DNA of 64,000 nt from Algoriphagus sp. TR-M9 (GTDB lineage Bacteria; Bacteroidota; Bacteroidia; Cytophagales; Cyclobacteriaceae). The stretch spans positions 331,001 to 395,000 of the forward strand of contig NZ_CP115160.1 of NCBI RefSeq assembly GCF_027594545.1, in the 5' to 3' direction. Made by a program: the position numbers and the translations under genes. The notes under the pieces were generated by a model that worked only from the letters and a program-made list of their open reading frames with translations, ran no database searches and had not been told where the DNA came from. Shown here one piece after another: positions 37,732 to 46,848 of this stretch. Within the stretch, counting starts at the first letter, position 1; every line of letters starts with the position of its first letter.

Positions 37732-38883
37732 TTAGCCTGAAATAGCCAGTAAGAATTTTTCTACTCCCACTACCTGTATGTTTTTTGTCATCGGGTAATT
37801 TTCTTCTCTAGGGATAACGACATGTAGTAGTTCTATCCCCAGATCTTCCATTGCTAGATGAGTACCTTTGGTCAGTTTTGGATTTACGCTGAATTTGATC
37901 TCTGCTGCTGCCAGCCACGTATTGTTGCGTCGAATCAAGAGGTCAATTTCGGCGCCATCGTGAGTTCTATAGTAGTACATTTCGTCATCGGATTTCAATA
38001 CCGCCGCAGTTTGGTTGATCACAAAAGCTTCCCAGGAACTACCCAACACGATATTCCCAAAGATGCTTTCCATATTCTTGATACCTAGCAAATAATGCAG
38101 CATCCCCGTGTCTCTGAAGTAAAGTTTTGGTGATTTGATCAATCTTTTCTTTGAGTTGACTGACCATGCTTGTAATTCTCTCAAAAGGAAAGCATCTAGA
38201 AGGAACCCTAAGTATGTTTTGATGGTAGGTACAGATAAACCCAGGGATTTGGCAAAGGTAGAATAGCTGAGCACTCCTCCATGCGCAGAGGCGATCATCA
38301 TTAAGAATTGCCTTGTCACTCTAGGATCAGCAGGTAGTCCATACTGAGGCAAGTCTTGCTGAATGTAACTTGTGGTGAAACTGCGGTACCAATCATGGAC
38401 GAAGTCCGAATCCTGTGACAGGGCAGGCTCAGGAAAACCTCCGTAAATCCAGAGATCTTGGCTGGTTATTTTTTTAGTGGTTTCCAAAATAGAAAGCGGA
38501 GTCATCTCAAGGTAGTTGATCCGTCCGGCCAAACTTTCAGAACTTTGACGAAGCAAAGAAGGCGATGCAGATCCAAGGATTACAAATCGGCCAGGTTTTC
38601 GGTTTTCGTCAATTACAGCTCTCAGTAAAGGGAAAATTGCGGGCAGATGTTGAATTTCATCTAGGATAATGGTTTTGCCTTGATTTTGGGAAAAGAATAA
38701 CTCTGGGTCATTCAGTTTGTTGATGTCCGAGTTTTTCTCTAAATCGAGATAAATAGCGTCTGTATCTAGCAATTGCTGTTTTGCCAAGGTAGTTTTACCT
38801 ACTTGTCTAGGGCCTACTATTCCCGTGACAGGAAATCTAGCCATAGATTTTAAGAAGAGATTTTCTATTAAACGCTTTATCAT
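37732..38883 (-). CDS. ATPase with C-terminal DUF4143 domain, second copy
   Basis: The 383-residue protein has Walker A in GIVGPRQVGKTTLAKQ, Walker B in KTIILDEIQHLP, an Arg-finger-like sensor (LGSASPSLLRQSSESLAGR) and a DUF4143 domain ending YYRTHDGAEIDLLIRRNNTWLAAAEIKFS, with nuclease-fold residues Glu-x-Asp and Glu-x-Lys. It is a distant paralogue of the ATPase at 24.0 kb. Its start codon lies inside the proximal arm of an inverted repeat and no ribosome-binding site is visible. The cellular role is unknown. Confidence 0.92.
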   Translation of the reverse strand: MIKRLIENLFLKSMARFPVTGIVGPRQVGKTTLAKQQLLDTDAIYLDLEKNSDINKLNDPELFFSQNQGKTIILDEIQHLPAIFPLLRAVIDENRKPGRFVILGSASPSLLRQSSESLAGRINYLEMTPLSILETTKKITSQDLWIYGGFPEPALSQDSDFVHDWYRSFTTSYIQQDLPQYGLPADPRVTRQFLMMIASAHGGVLSYSTFAKSLGLSVPTIKTYLGFLLDAFLLRELQAWSVNSKKRLIKSPKLYFRDTGMLHYLLGIKNMESIFGNIVLGSSWEAFVINQTAAVLKSDDEMYYYRTHDGAEIDLLIRRNNTWLAAAEIKFSVNPKLTKGTHLAMEDLGIELLHVVIPREENYPMTKNIQVVGVEKFLLAISG

Positions 38884-38922
38884 CCCCGTAAATTTAAAAG
38901 TGTATTTAAAAAAAACGGGGAT
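38882..38922 (-). promoter_or_regulatory. inverted repeat overlapping the ATPase start codon
   Basis: ATCCCCGT and ACGGGGAT (38882-38889 and 38915-38922) are perfect 8-bp arms around a 25-nt AT-rich spacer. On the minus strand the proximal arm runs directly into the start codon (ACGGGGATG). It could be an operator or an mRNA structure hiding the start. Confidence 0.65.
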
Positions 38923-38998
38923 AAATTGATTTTTGTTTAAGGTATTGTCCTATAATCCCCATCTTACACGACTAACCTGTAAACCGAAACTCATTGCT

Positions 38999-40183
38999 AT
39001 GCACAAATCCCATTTTCTTATCCTTATTGCACTTTTTGCAGCTATAATTTTTTCATGCTCCGAAAAGGAGAGTACATCAGCTCCAAGTAGCCCAATTCAA
39101 GAACTTCAGTTTGAAGTAGTGGATTCTATGAAGGTGGATTTACTGGAACAAATCTCAGTCTTGGACTACCATACAGAAAAAGATCTATACCTGATGAAAA
39201 ACCCCAAAGAAGGAGATGTGTATCTGGTCAATGGAAAGGGGGAGATACTGGAAAAACATGAATTGGGAGGTGAGGGGCCAAACCAGATCCAGCATTTTTA
39301 TGAGGGGAGGTTTTACGGAGGTTCAGGTTACGTATTCAAGGAGCTTTCCGCTGAAATGGCCTACCATATTTACGATGCTGATTTCAATAAAATTACCAAA
39401 ACGAGGGGGACTATCAAGGAACTGAGCTTTCTCTCGATTAATAGTAATAAGCAGAGCTTTTCGGTCTATGAAGATAATGGGGCTTATAAGCTGATCGGGG
39501 AAGAACCTAATTCCTATTCTAGGGATGAAATAAACCCGGATAAAATCGGAGCGGGTTTTTACAATCAGGTCAACACCGGTTTTGTGTTCGATCTAGCCGA
39601 AGATTCTATCTATTATTTCAATACCTATCCAGAAGACTGGACTTTCAAGAAGGAGCAGAAGTGGATCGGGGCAAATTATCCGAACCTTTCCTTTGATCCG
39701 GCCACCAAAACACTGGTTTCCCTGCCTATGATGGGAGACCAATTGGGGATTTACAGGCTGGAAGGAAATGCTGCGGTATATCAAAAGACTGTAGGATTAA
39801 TTCATCCGGATCGTGAAGAATATGTGGCGACAAAAGAAACCAACTCTATAATTTATCCTGGCTTTACAGATGTGAAATCTTTTGGGCAGTACCATATCCT
39901 TACATTCTATACCCCGATGCCAGAGGATGTTTTCAATGGATTCAGGGCAAAATCTGAGGAGTATTTTCGAGACCCTGAGTACAGGGATGCCATGACTAAG
40001 TATAGAAAACCTCGCTTTATCGTCCTGAAGGGAGATCAGCAAATCGGGATCCTCAATGAGCTTCCGGTAAAAGGTGCAGTGAACCTTGGACTCCCAGACG
40101 GCACACTTTTAATCAAAGCTGCAGATGGAGAAGTGGAGCGGGATTATAACTTGTTTTATAAGGTGAGGTTAATTGAAGAGTGA
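38999..40183 (+). CDS. six-bladed beta-propeller lipoprotein without a peptide partner
   Basis: The ATG at 38999 is preferred to a frame start 66 nt upstream because it gives a lipoprotein signal (FAAIIFSCSEKE). The 394-residue protein has strand-turn repeats typical of the six-bladed beta-propeller family of Bacteroidota, for example YLVNGKGEILEKHELGGEGPNQIQHFYEG. It resembles the three propellers downstream in size and layout but has no small Cys-rich gene in front of it. The function is unknown; sensing or binding at the cell surface is a guess. Confidence 0.8.
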   Translation: MHKSHFLILIALFAAIIFSCSEKESTSAPSSPIQELQFEVVDSMKVDLLEQISVLDYHTEKDLYLMKNPKEGDVYLVNGKGEILEKHELGGEGPNQIQHFYEGRFYGGSGYVFKELSAEMAYHIYDADFNKITKTRGTIKELSFLSINSNKQSFSVYEDNGAYKLIGEEPNSYSRDEINPDKIGAGFYNQVNTGFVFDLAEDSIYYFNTYPEDWTFKKEQKWIGANYPNLSFDPATKTLVSLPMMGDQLGIYRLEGNAAVYQKTVGLIHPDREEYVATKETNSIIYPGFTDVKSFGQYHILTFYTPMPEDVFNGFRAKSEEYFRDPEYRDAMTKYRKPRFIVLKGDQQIGILNELPVKGAVNLGLPDGTLLIKAADGEVERDYNLFYKVRLIEE

Positions 40184-40251
40184 AACTGATTAAATATTGA
40201 TTATCAATCACGTAGGATTAAAACTATTGGTTTTGTGTTTTTTCTAAAAAA

Positions 40252-40375
40252 TATTTCGGTTTACTTGCTTTTTTAGTCGGGGGGGGTAGATTGAAAATGA
40301 AATTTCAAGATTACCGGTAAGGGGTGTTTTACTTCCACCCTACATGGTGTGAAGCGAGGATTTCATTTTAATAGT
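40252..40375 (+). promoter_or_regulatory. leader element of the first peptide-propeller cassette
   Basis: In order: TATTTCGG (weak -7-like, 40252-40259), eight Gs then TAG (40279-40289), the perfect palindrome TTACCGGTAA (40311-40320), and GGGTG/CACCC arms soon after. AAAATGAAAT near 40296 is complementary to ATTTCATTTT near 40364, so the leader could fold into one long stem enclosing the inner hairpins. The arrangement recurs before the cassette at 48.5 kb. Confidence 0.55.
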
Positions 40376-40383
40376 TTAAAATC

Positions 40384-40632
40384 ATGAAAAAGCTTTGTTT
40401 ACTGTTATTAGGTCTGTTTTTCTATTCATTGACAACCTTCGCTAATTATCCTCCTCCGTATTGTACTGAAACATGGAACTATTGTAGTACCCATGAGAGT
40501 GAAGATATATTTATTGATGCGGCTATAGCAAATTGCTGTGCTGGGTCACACTTTGAATTGATAGATTTGTGTGGAGCAGCAAATAAGTATATTATTATCA
40601 CATCAGATGGTCCAGATTCCAGTTGCGGGTAA
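40384..40632 (+). CDS. small secreted cysteine-rich peptide, cassette 1
   Basis: This 82-residue protein has a clear signal peptide (cleavage likely after LTTFA) and six Cys in the mature part (residues 27, 34, 51, 52, 63, 81), including an adjacent pair. No NVEALA motif is present, but the position directly before a beta-propeller lipoprotein and the Cys content recall the NVEALA-type peptides of Bacteroidota. The propeller starts 8 nt after its stop, so both are co-translated. AT-rich composition suggests recent acquisition. The function is unknown; a disulfide-stabilised secreted peptide is inferred. Confidence 0.72.
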   Translation: MKKLCLLLLGLFFYSLTTFANYPPPYCTETWNYCSTHESEDIFIDAAIANCCAGSHFELIDLCGAANKYIIITSDGPDSSCG

Positions 40633-40640
40633 TTCCTCTT

Positions 40641-41777
40641 ATGAAATATTTAAAGACAGTCATTTATTTATTGTTTTTAATTTCCTGTTCGGATACGAAT
40701 GTTTCTGAACAGGAAATTTCTGTAACTGTCAGTGATCTTCAGAGTTTTGAGATTGGGCAACTGGGAATGTCTGGAACTATTCCTTTTATATTTATGCCTG
40801 ATCACGAGAATAAAAACAATTTGTTGGTTTATAATCAATATTTCAGGCGAATTGATAGTTTGTTTTTTCTTTCAGATACTGTGTTAGCCCGAAAGGGAAA
40901 TGAAGTTCCTGCTGAGGGCCCACATGGAATTCAAAATTTTAAAAGTTTTTTTTCTAATCTTGATTACTTAGTGTATTTGAGTGGATATGGGGTAGGAATA
41001 GACGGAGAGGAAGGTTTGGAATTTTTTGGATTAGGCTCATTCGATTTTATCGAAAATGATAATATGACCCATATTGTTAGAGACAATGGCTTTAATCAGA
41101 CTTATACAGGTTTAGGTAGTAAAAAAGATATTTATTTTCTTACCAAGAATTTTGTGAATAGCCAATATGCCATTAACCATTTTGATCTAACTACTAAGGA
41201 ATTAGAATTGATTGATTTCCCATTAAAAGACGAATTACTTCAGATTCATGACCCTGCCTTCACATATAATAATGCTGAAGTTAGAGCTTTTAATTTCCCT
41301 TTTTTACTGGCAAATGAAGAGGAGATAATTGTGTCTTATCCTTTTATGAGTACCATTCAGGTAATGAATATCCAGTCCAGAATATCCCGGGAATTTTCGC
41401 CATTGCCGATTGGTTTTTCATCTATTAAAGAGGAACCAATAGTGCTCTCTAACAATGCTTCTTATGATCAGGGAAATGAAATGATTACAAAATGGACAGA
41501 AGATGTTCATTTTGGCCCAATACTTACTTATCGGGATCAGTATTTTTATAGAATAGTCCGAGAACATGCAGAAAGGACTAATAAGAATTATTATATAGAG
41601 GTGTTTGATCTAGATTTCAATAAAATATTGGAGAAAGAGTTAGTGGGAATTAGAGATGTGCCAATTCTGAAATACTTTTCAACGGGGGATGATATCATCT
41701 TACATCCTATCAATTATTTTGAAGATGATGAAGACTTCTATAATTTTTATAGGGTAAATCTACTGGCTAAAGATTAG
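40641..41777 (+). CDS. six-bladed beta-propeller lipoprotein, cassette 1
   Basis: The ATG at 40641 gives MKYLKTVIYLLFLISCSD, a lipoprotein signal; an in-frame TTG 18 nt upstream would overlap the peptide gene. The 378-residue protein shows propeller-like repeats (LARKGNEVPAEGPHGIQNFKSF) and conserved acidic turns. It is visibly more AT-rich than the flanking genes. It is paired with the Cys-rich peptide just upstream and may bind, display or receive it at the cell surface; this is inference. Confidence 0.78.
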   Translation: MKYLKTVIYLLFLISCSDTNVSEQEISVTVSDLQSFEIGQLGMSGTIPFIFMPDHENKNNLLVYNQYFRRIDSLFFLSDTVLARKGNEVPAEGPHGIQNFKSFFSNLDYLVYLSGYGVGIDGEEGLEFFGLGSFDFIENDNMTHIVRDNGFNQTYTGLGSKKDIYFLTKNFVNSQYAINHFDLTTKELELIDFPLKDELLQIHDPAFTYNNAEVRAFNFPFLLANEEEIIVSYPFMSTIQVMNIQSRISREFSPLPIGFSSIKEEPIVLSNNASYDQGNEMITKWTEDVHFGPILTYRDQYFYRIVREHAERTNKNYYIEVFDLDFNKILEKELVGIRDVPILKYFSTGDDIILHPINYFEDDEDFYNFYRVNLLAKD

Positions 41778-41855
41778 TGCCCAGAGCTGGGTAAATTTAT
41801 CAAGGTTTCGGCATCAAAGTATTTTGTATCTTCACTCCCAAACCTAAAAACACCT

Positions 41856-43016
41856 ATGAACCCCTCCGATTCCCGCAGAGATTTTCTCAAGAAGTCAGCC
41901 TTTGTTGGTACAGGTCTTACTTTGGCCGCAGGTACTTCTATTTCTGCTTTTGCGGAAGCATCCCGGTCCAAAAACAAACTCCCTGCCTGGAAAGGCTTTA
42001 ACCTGCTCGATTTTTTTTCGCATGATCCCAATGCTGGCAGGCCTACTAAGCCCGAATATGTGCAATGGATCGCTGACTGGGGTTTTGATTTTGCACGAAT
42101 TCCGATTTCTTATCCTAGTTATTTGGATATAGATCGCTCCCGTCCGATTCGCCCAGATGAGGTGTTGAATTTCGATGAAAGTCGGCTTGAGAAAGTAGAT
42201 GATCTAGTGGAGCGTTGTATAGATCATGGATTACATGTGAGTTTGAACCTCCATCGTGCTCCCGGCTTTTGCATCAATGCGGGCTTTGTGGAACCTTACA
42301 ATCTCTGGAAAGATCAGGAAGCTCAGGATGCATTCTGCGCGCACTGGGAAATGTGGGCAAATCGGTACAAAGGGATTTCCAAGAAGAAATTAAGCTTTGA
42401 TCTGGTCAATGAACCTTACCAGCGGGAAGATCCTAATGACCAACATAGTCCAGGAGGACCAGTTGATATATTGGATTATCGCCGGGTGGCAGAAGCAGCT
42501 TTGGATACCATCAGGTCTGTCAAGAAATCCAGACTGGTGATAGCCGATGGGAATGGTGGAGGAGGAACCGCACTGCCTGAATTTGCGGATCTGGATCTGG
42601 CACAAAGTTGTCGTGGTTATCATCCCTTTCCCATATCGCATTATAAGGCTGGCTGGGTTTACAAAGATCCCTCATCTGTTCCGCCGGTAGATTGGCCATT
42701 GAATCAGGGAGAAAGGATGCTGGATATTGATGAAATCAGAAGGTACTATGCGCCATGGAAAGCGCTGGTGGACCAGGGAGTGGGTGTGCACTGTGGGGAG
42801 TGCGGTTGCTATAATGAAACGCCTCATGACGTGTTTCTTAGCTGGTTTGGTGATGTATTGACAGTCTTGAAGGAAAACGGGATTGGCTTTGGGATCTGGG
42901 AGTTTTCTGGAGCTTTTGGAGTATTGAATTCCGGTAGAAAGGACGTGGAATACGAGGATTGGTACGGGGAAAAGCTGGACCGGAAGTTTCTGGAATTGTT
43001 AAGAGCCCAGATGTGA
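41856..43016 (+). CDS. glycoside hydrolase family 5 protein
   Basis: The 386-residue enzyme starts with a twin-arginine signal (DSRRDFLKKSAFVGTG), so it is exported folded by the Tat pathway. The (beta/alpha)8 barrel shows GFDFARIPISYPSY, LNLHRAPG, the acid/base Glu in DLVNEPYQ near residue 184 and a nucleophile Glu in GVHCGECGCYN near residue 312. GH5 enzymes cleave beta-1,4 glucans, mannans and related links; the substrate is not decidable here. It is a single gene between accessory cassette 1 and DUF5723. Confidence 0.9.
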   Translation: MNPSDSRRDFLKKSAFVGTGLTLAAGTSISAFAEASRSKNKLPAWKGFNLLDFFSHDPNAGRPTKPEYVQWIADWGFDFARIPISYPSYLDIDRSRPIRPDEVLNFDESRLEKVDDLVERCIDHGLHVSLNLHRAPGFCINAGFVEPYNLWKDQEAQDAFCAHWEMWANRYKGISKKKLSFDLVNEPYQREDPNDQHSPGGPVDILDYRRVAEAALDTIRSVKKSRLVIADGNGGGGTALPEFADLDLAQSCRGYHPFPISHYKAGWVYKDPSSVPPVDWPLNQGERMLDIDEIRRYYAPWKALVDQGVGVHCGECGCYNETPHDVFLSWFGDVLTVLKENGIGFGIWEFSGAFGVLNSGRKDVEYEDWYGEKLDRKFLELLRAQM

Positions 43017-43066
43017 GAAAGTAATTGAATAATCCGAAACTCTTTTAGTTACATACGTTTTGATTT

Positions 43067-43115
43067 AACCGACAACCGACAACCGACAACCGACAACCGA
43101 CAATGGACAACCGAC
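43067..43115 (+). repeat. tandem heptamer repeat, seven copies of AACCGAC
   Basis: Seven consecutive 7-bp units fill 49 bp. Six are AACCGAC and the sixth reads AATGGAC. It lies between the convergent GH5 and DUF5723 genes, 6 bp from the latter's stop. No protein is encoded. Confidence 0.95.
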
Positions 43116-43121
43116 AAAATC

Positions 43122-44447
43122 CTATTTATAGATCGGCACCTTCAGTCCTACATACAAATCTGTACTTTTCGAATTATTGGAAATCAGGTTGCTGACAATG
43201 GACCCTGAGCCTATCATTAATGGTCCGGCCCGTACACCAATTCCCCAAGCCAAACTGGAATCGTATTGACGTATGCTAAGCGGGCTATAAACACTGACCC
43301 ATCTTCTTTCAAATCTTGGTGTTAACGTAAATGAATTGATCAGGTGGCTTACTGGGTTTTCTTTATTTTTCTTGAGGGAAATAGCCCCCTGAGCCGATAC
43401 AAAAAAGCTGCCGTTGATATTGTAATCGCCAAAAAACTGCAAAGAAGTAGGTAGCCCCATTTTGGTTCTTCCGAGAGCTTCTACTCCGTTGAAATTGTCT
43501 TCTAAAATTTCGTCCAGGTCTTTATTGTCAAACTCGTTGGCATCTATGGTATTATCCATGTTGTAAATGCTTCTGGTGGTTTGCTCATAATTTATGGCTC
43601 CTATATCCATTACAGAAACTCCAAACCTGAATTTATAGGGATTGTAATAAGTGTTGACATTTTGCTCCTTGATTTCATACACTACCCCTATATCAGCTCC
43701 AAATCCAGACTTGATATCAGAAAAATTAATATCATCAGAGTCAAATCCTGAGGTATAACCATACCGTAACTCACCTGAAGTGGTCAATAGGTCAGTTTGA
43801 TTGCTATACTGGGCGGTGAGCAGTTGACTTTCGCCATACACTCCTCCGGCACCTGCCAGATATTTCAAGGTAAGGCCTGCTTTTAGCGATTGGTTTTCGT
43901 CATCTAGAATTATGCGTGCATAGCTGGCTCCTATTTCTGCCCAAGCGTGGATCAGCCCAGATGCATCCTCCATGCTTACACTAAAGTCCGTCTGCTCATT
44001 ATATTCAGTATTTGCCAATTCGTACAGGTCTCCTCCTATATTATTTAGGTTAAAAAATCCTCTCACTCTTGTGGTGAAAGCAAGGCTGTTTTTTTGATCC
44101 AGATTGAATAAAATCGAAGGCCCCAGGATATCGACATTGCCGAAGAAGTTATTATTGTCTGTGGGATTGGTATCTCCGTCAGTATTGAGTTCAAATCCAT
44201 TTTGAAAGCTGTCCAAATCGCTCATGTCTATACTGAGGTAGTCATTTCCAATGAAAGCAGAGCTAGAGATTAAATTGATGTCCAGGCGCATTTTAGAGCC
44301 TACCGCTAGGGCCGGGTTAAGCAAAAGTGAATGTACACCTGCCTGATTATCTACAGTACTTCCAATAAATGTTTGGGCTAAGGTAGTCTGACCGATTAGC
44401 CATAATATGGTTAGGGAGAATAATCTCCATTTGAAAAAAGACTTCAT
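43122..44447 (-). CDS. DUF5723 outer-membrane-like protein
   Basis: The 441-residue secreted protein has a signal peptide (cleavage after TTLAQ) and amphipathic strands throughout, fitting a beta-barrel related to the PorV/FadL-like group; it opens with TFIGSTVDNQAGVHSLLLNPALAVGSKMRLDIN, typical of DUF5723. It probably sits in the outer membrane. No function is established for the family. It stands between the E1 gene and the heptamer repeat, both on its own strand side. Confidence 0.85.
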   Translation of the reverse strand: MKSFFKWRLFSLTILWLIGQTTLAQTFIGSTVDNQAGVHSLLLNPALAVGSKMRLDINLISSSAFIGNDYLSIDMSDLDSFQNGFELNTDGDTNPTDNNNFFGNVDILGPSILFNLDQKNSLAFTTRVRGFFNLNNIGGDLYELANTEYNEQTDFSVSMEDASGLIHAWAEIGASYARIILDDENQSLKAGLTLKYLAGAGGVYGESQLLTAQYSNQTDLLTTSGELRYGYTSGFDSDDINFSDIKSGFGADIGVVYEIKEQNVNTYYNPYKFRFGVSVMDIGAINYEQTTRSIYNMDNTIDANEFDNKDLDEILEDNFNGVEALGRTKMGLPTSLQFFGDYNINGSFFVSAQGAISLKKNKENPVSHLINSFTLTPRFERRWVSVYSPLSIRQYDSSLAWGIGVRAGPLMIGSGSIVSNLISNNSKSTDLYVGLKVPIYK

Positions 44448-44515
44448 GTTATTAAGAATTTTGAGAAAAGAACTAAATCAAGAACAGGTAGGGTTTATTG
44501 CTTTGCTTCAAACAA

Positions 44516-46516
44516 TTAGTATTCCAAAAGCTCTGCTAATTTAGCCTTAAATCTGGCACTCGGCAAAAACTGCTCCTCCAATCCTTTGGCAAATGGAACT
44601 GCGGTGTCCAAGCTACCCACCCGCATCACTGGAGCGTCCAAATACTCAAAGCAATGTTCTGAAATCCAGGCACAAATCTCCGCTCCAATCCCACCGGTCA
44701 AACAATCCTCCTGAAGAAAAATGACTTTTCCTGTTTTCTCTACCGTAGCTTTCACGGACTCCTTGTCCCAGGGCAATAGGGTACGCATGTCCAGAATATC
44801 TGCAGAAATACCAAGCTCCTCCACCGCATTTTGCGCCCAGTGAACACCCATTCCGTAGGTAACAATCGAAACTTGATATCCTTTGCGGGCAAGAGCCGCT
44901 TTACCTATTTCTAGGGTGTAATATTCATCGGGAATCTCAGTAGAGATGGACCGGTACATTCCCTTATGCTCAAAATACAAGTAGGGGTTTGGGTCTTCAA
45001 TCGCGGCGTTTAGCAGTCCTTTGGCATCGTAAGGATTAGATGGATAGACGATTTTGAGCCCCGGGGTGTGGAAAAACCAGGCCTCAGTAGACTGGGAGTG
45101 AAATGGCCCGGCTGCCATCCCGGCACCGGTGGGCATTCGGATGACCACATCCGCATTTTGCCCCCAGCGGTAGTGGATTTTTGCGAGATTGTTTACAATC
45201 TGGTTGAAACCCATGGTCACAAAATCCGCAAATTGCATTTCTACCATAGCTTTATAGCCATTGATAGAAAGTCCCAGTCCGGCTCCAATAATCGCACTTT
45301 CGCATAGCGGTGTATTGCGAACCCGGTCCGCTCCAAATTGGGTTTTGAAGCCATCCGTGATTTTGAATACGCCTCCGTACTCTCCTATATCCTGCCCCAT
45401 GAGTATCAGGTTCGGGTACTTTTCCATGGATTGACGCAGGCCATCTGAAATCGCATCAACTAGTCGCTTTTCGGATTTGGGGCCGTTTTCCGAAGGAAAA
45501 ATCACTTCCTGAAAGAATGGCGCATAGACATCTGCTAGCTCCGTTTCTAAGTTTGGTGAGATAGGTTGCTCAGCAAAGGCTAGCTCCAGTCCATCGCTTA
45601 TCGCTGTTTTGACTTTTTTGTTTATCCTTTCTTTTTCTTTCTCATCCAATACTCCGCTTTCCTCCAGGTATCGCTCATAATTTTCCACTGGGTCCAGTTT
45701 TGCCCATTGGTTCATTAGTCGTTTGGGTACGTATTTAGTGCCTGAAGCTTCTTCATGACCACGCATCCGAAATGTGATGGCTTCTACCAGCACAGGACGT
45801 GGATTTTTGCGGATGTCTGCGGCCAGACTTTTGATGGTATGATAGACTTCTAGGACATTGTTGCCTTGAATCCGGATGGCTTCCATGCCATATCCTAGCC
45901 CCTTGTCAGTGAAATTGCGGAAAGCATATTGTTCCGCGCTCGGAGTGGATAGTCCGTAGCCGTTGTGCTCGATTACGAATATCACCGGTAGTTTCCAGAC
46001 TGCAGCCAGATTTAATCCTTCATGAAAATCCCCTTCTGAGCTGGCGCCATCGCCTGAAAAAACCAAGGTTACCTTCTTTTGCTGTGAAAGTTTGGTTGCC
46101 AAAGCAATTCCATCTGCAATGGCCAGCTGAGGCCCCAGGTGCGAAATCATTCCGACCAGGTGATGCGCTATAGAACCAAAGTGAAAGGAGCGGTCACGTC
46201 CTTTGGTGAAGCCGGAATGCTTTCCTTGAAATTGGGCAAAAAGCCGCTCCAATGGTATTTTTCTTCCCGTGAATATGCCCAGATTTCTATGCATAGGAAG
46301 GATGAATTCCTCCTCAGGAAGTGCATTGACCACACCTATGGAAATAGCCTCCTGTCCCCAGCCCGAAAACCACTTGGAGATTTTTCCCTGTCGCAAAAGA
46401 ATCAGCATTTTCTCCTCTATCTTTCTAGGCAGAAGTAGGGATTTATATAAGTCCAGAAGTTTTTTGTCCGAGAGTTTTTTTCGATCAAAAACGAGTGGTT
46501 GGAGAATGCTGTCCAT
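44516..46516 (-). CDS. 2-oxoacid dehydrogenase E1, fused alpha and beta subunits
   Basis: The 666-residue protein joins E1 alpha (about residues 1-330) and E1 beta (about 340-666), usually separate. The alpha part has the thiamine-diphosphate motif VFSGDGASSEGDFHEGLNLAA ending near IEHNGYGLSTP; the beta part has LMGQDIGEYGGVFKIT, TPLCESAIIGAGLGLS and the C-terminal transketolase-like domain. Such fusions in Bacteroidota are usually assigned to branched-chain 2-oxoacid dehydrogenase, but pyruvate or acetoin as substrate cannot be excluded. E2 and E3 are not in the window. Confidence 0.9.
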   Translation of the reverse strand: MDSILQPLVFDRKKLSDKKLLDLYKSLLLPRKIEEKMLILLRQGKISKWFSGWGQEAISIGVVNALPEEEFILPMHRNLGIFTGRKIPLERLFAQFQGKHSGFTKGRDRSFHFGSIAHHLVGMISHLGPQLAIADGIALATKLSQQKKVTLVFSGDGASSEGDFHEGLNLAAVWKLPVIFVIEHNGYGLSTPSAEQYAFRNFTDKGLGYGMEAIRIQGNNVLEVYHTIKSLAADIRKNPRPVLVEAITFRMRGHEEASGTKYVPKRLMNQWAKLDPVENYERYLEESGVLDEKEKERINKKVKTAISDGLELAFAEQPISPNLETELADVYAPFFQEVIFPSENGPKSEKRLVDAISDGLRQSMEKYPNLILMGQDIGEYGGVFKITDGFKTQFGADRVRNTPLCESAIIGAGLGLSINGYKAMVEMQFADFVTMGFNQIVNNLAKIHYRWGQNADVVIRMPTGAGMAAGPFHSQSTEAWFFHTPGLKIVYPSNPYDAKGLLNAAIEDPNPYLYFEHKGMYRSISTEIPDEYYTLEIGKAALARKGYQVSIVTYGMGVHWAQNAVEELGISADILDMRTLLPWDKESVKATVEKTGKVIFLQEDCLTGGIGAEICAWISEHCFEYLDAPVMRVGSLDTAVPFAKGLEEQFLPSARFKAKLAELLEY

Positions 46517-46848
46517 GCAGATATGATTTCCTTTCTAAGTTACAGGAAGGTGGGAGAATCACAAAGTGAATCGGCGCCCTGCAAAAGGGCCCCGAACGAA
46601 TCGGGGCGAAAAATAAATGCAAGGAGTTAAAAAGTATTTGCTGTACGGTTCAAAATTAGACAAAGGATTTTCCATCTCTGCAAGACTTAGGTTAAGCTTG
46701 TTTTATCAAAGTGTTAAGCGCTGGGGTTGAAAAGTTATAAGGTCCAAAAGTTGCAAGGTAGATGCCTTTAAGCTTGCAACTTTCCTGCTTTCTTAACTTT
46801 CCAACTCAATTTTGCCTACCTTTGCACACCCAAATTCAATCAAATCCT
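46517..46848. other. intergenic region between the divergent E1 and rimO genes
   Basis: Holds CCCCGA/TCGGGG arms near 46590-46606, another inverted repeat AAAGTTGCAAG/CTTGCAACTTT (46747-46757 and 46773-46783), and the rimO -7 element TACCTTTG at 46817-46824. The tract containing AACTTTCCAACTC resembles one near 53660, so this is dispersed intergenic repeat text. No convincing gene is seen. Confidence 0.6.
46817..46824 (+). promoter_or_regulatory. -7 promoter element of rimO
   Basis: TACCTTTG fits TAnnTTTG and lies 24 nt before the GTG start used for rimO. The -33 match is poor. Its position makes an ATG start at 46762 impossible for this transcript and supports the shorter protein. Confidence 0.6.

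Noticed and set aside
43067..43115. AACCGAC array as CRISPR or coding repeat
   Set aside because: Seven-base units with no spacers and no open frame across them.
46747..46783. Inverted repeat near rimO as its operator
   Set aside because: The same kind of text (AACTTTCCAA) recurs near 53660 before an unrelated gene, so it looks like dispersed intergenic repeat.
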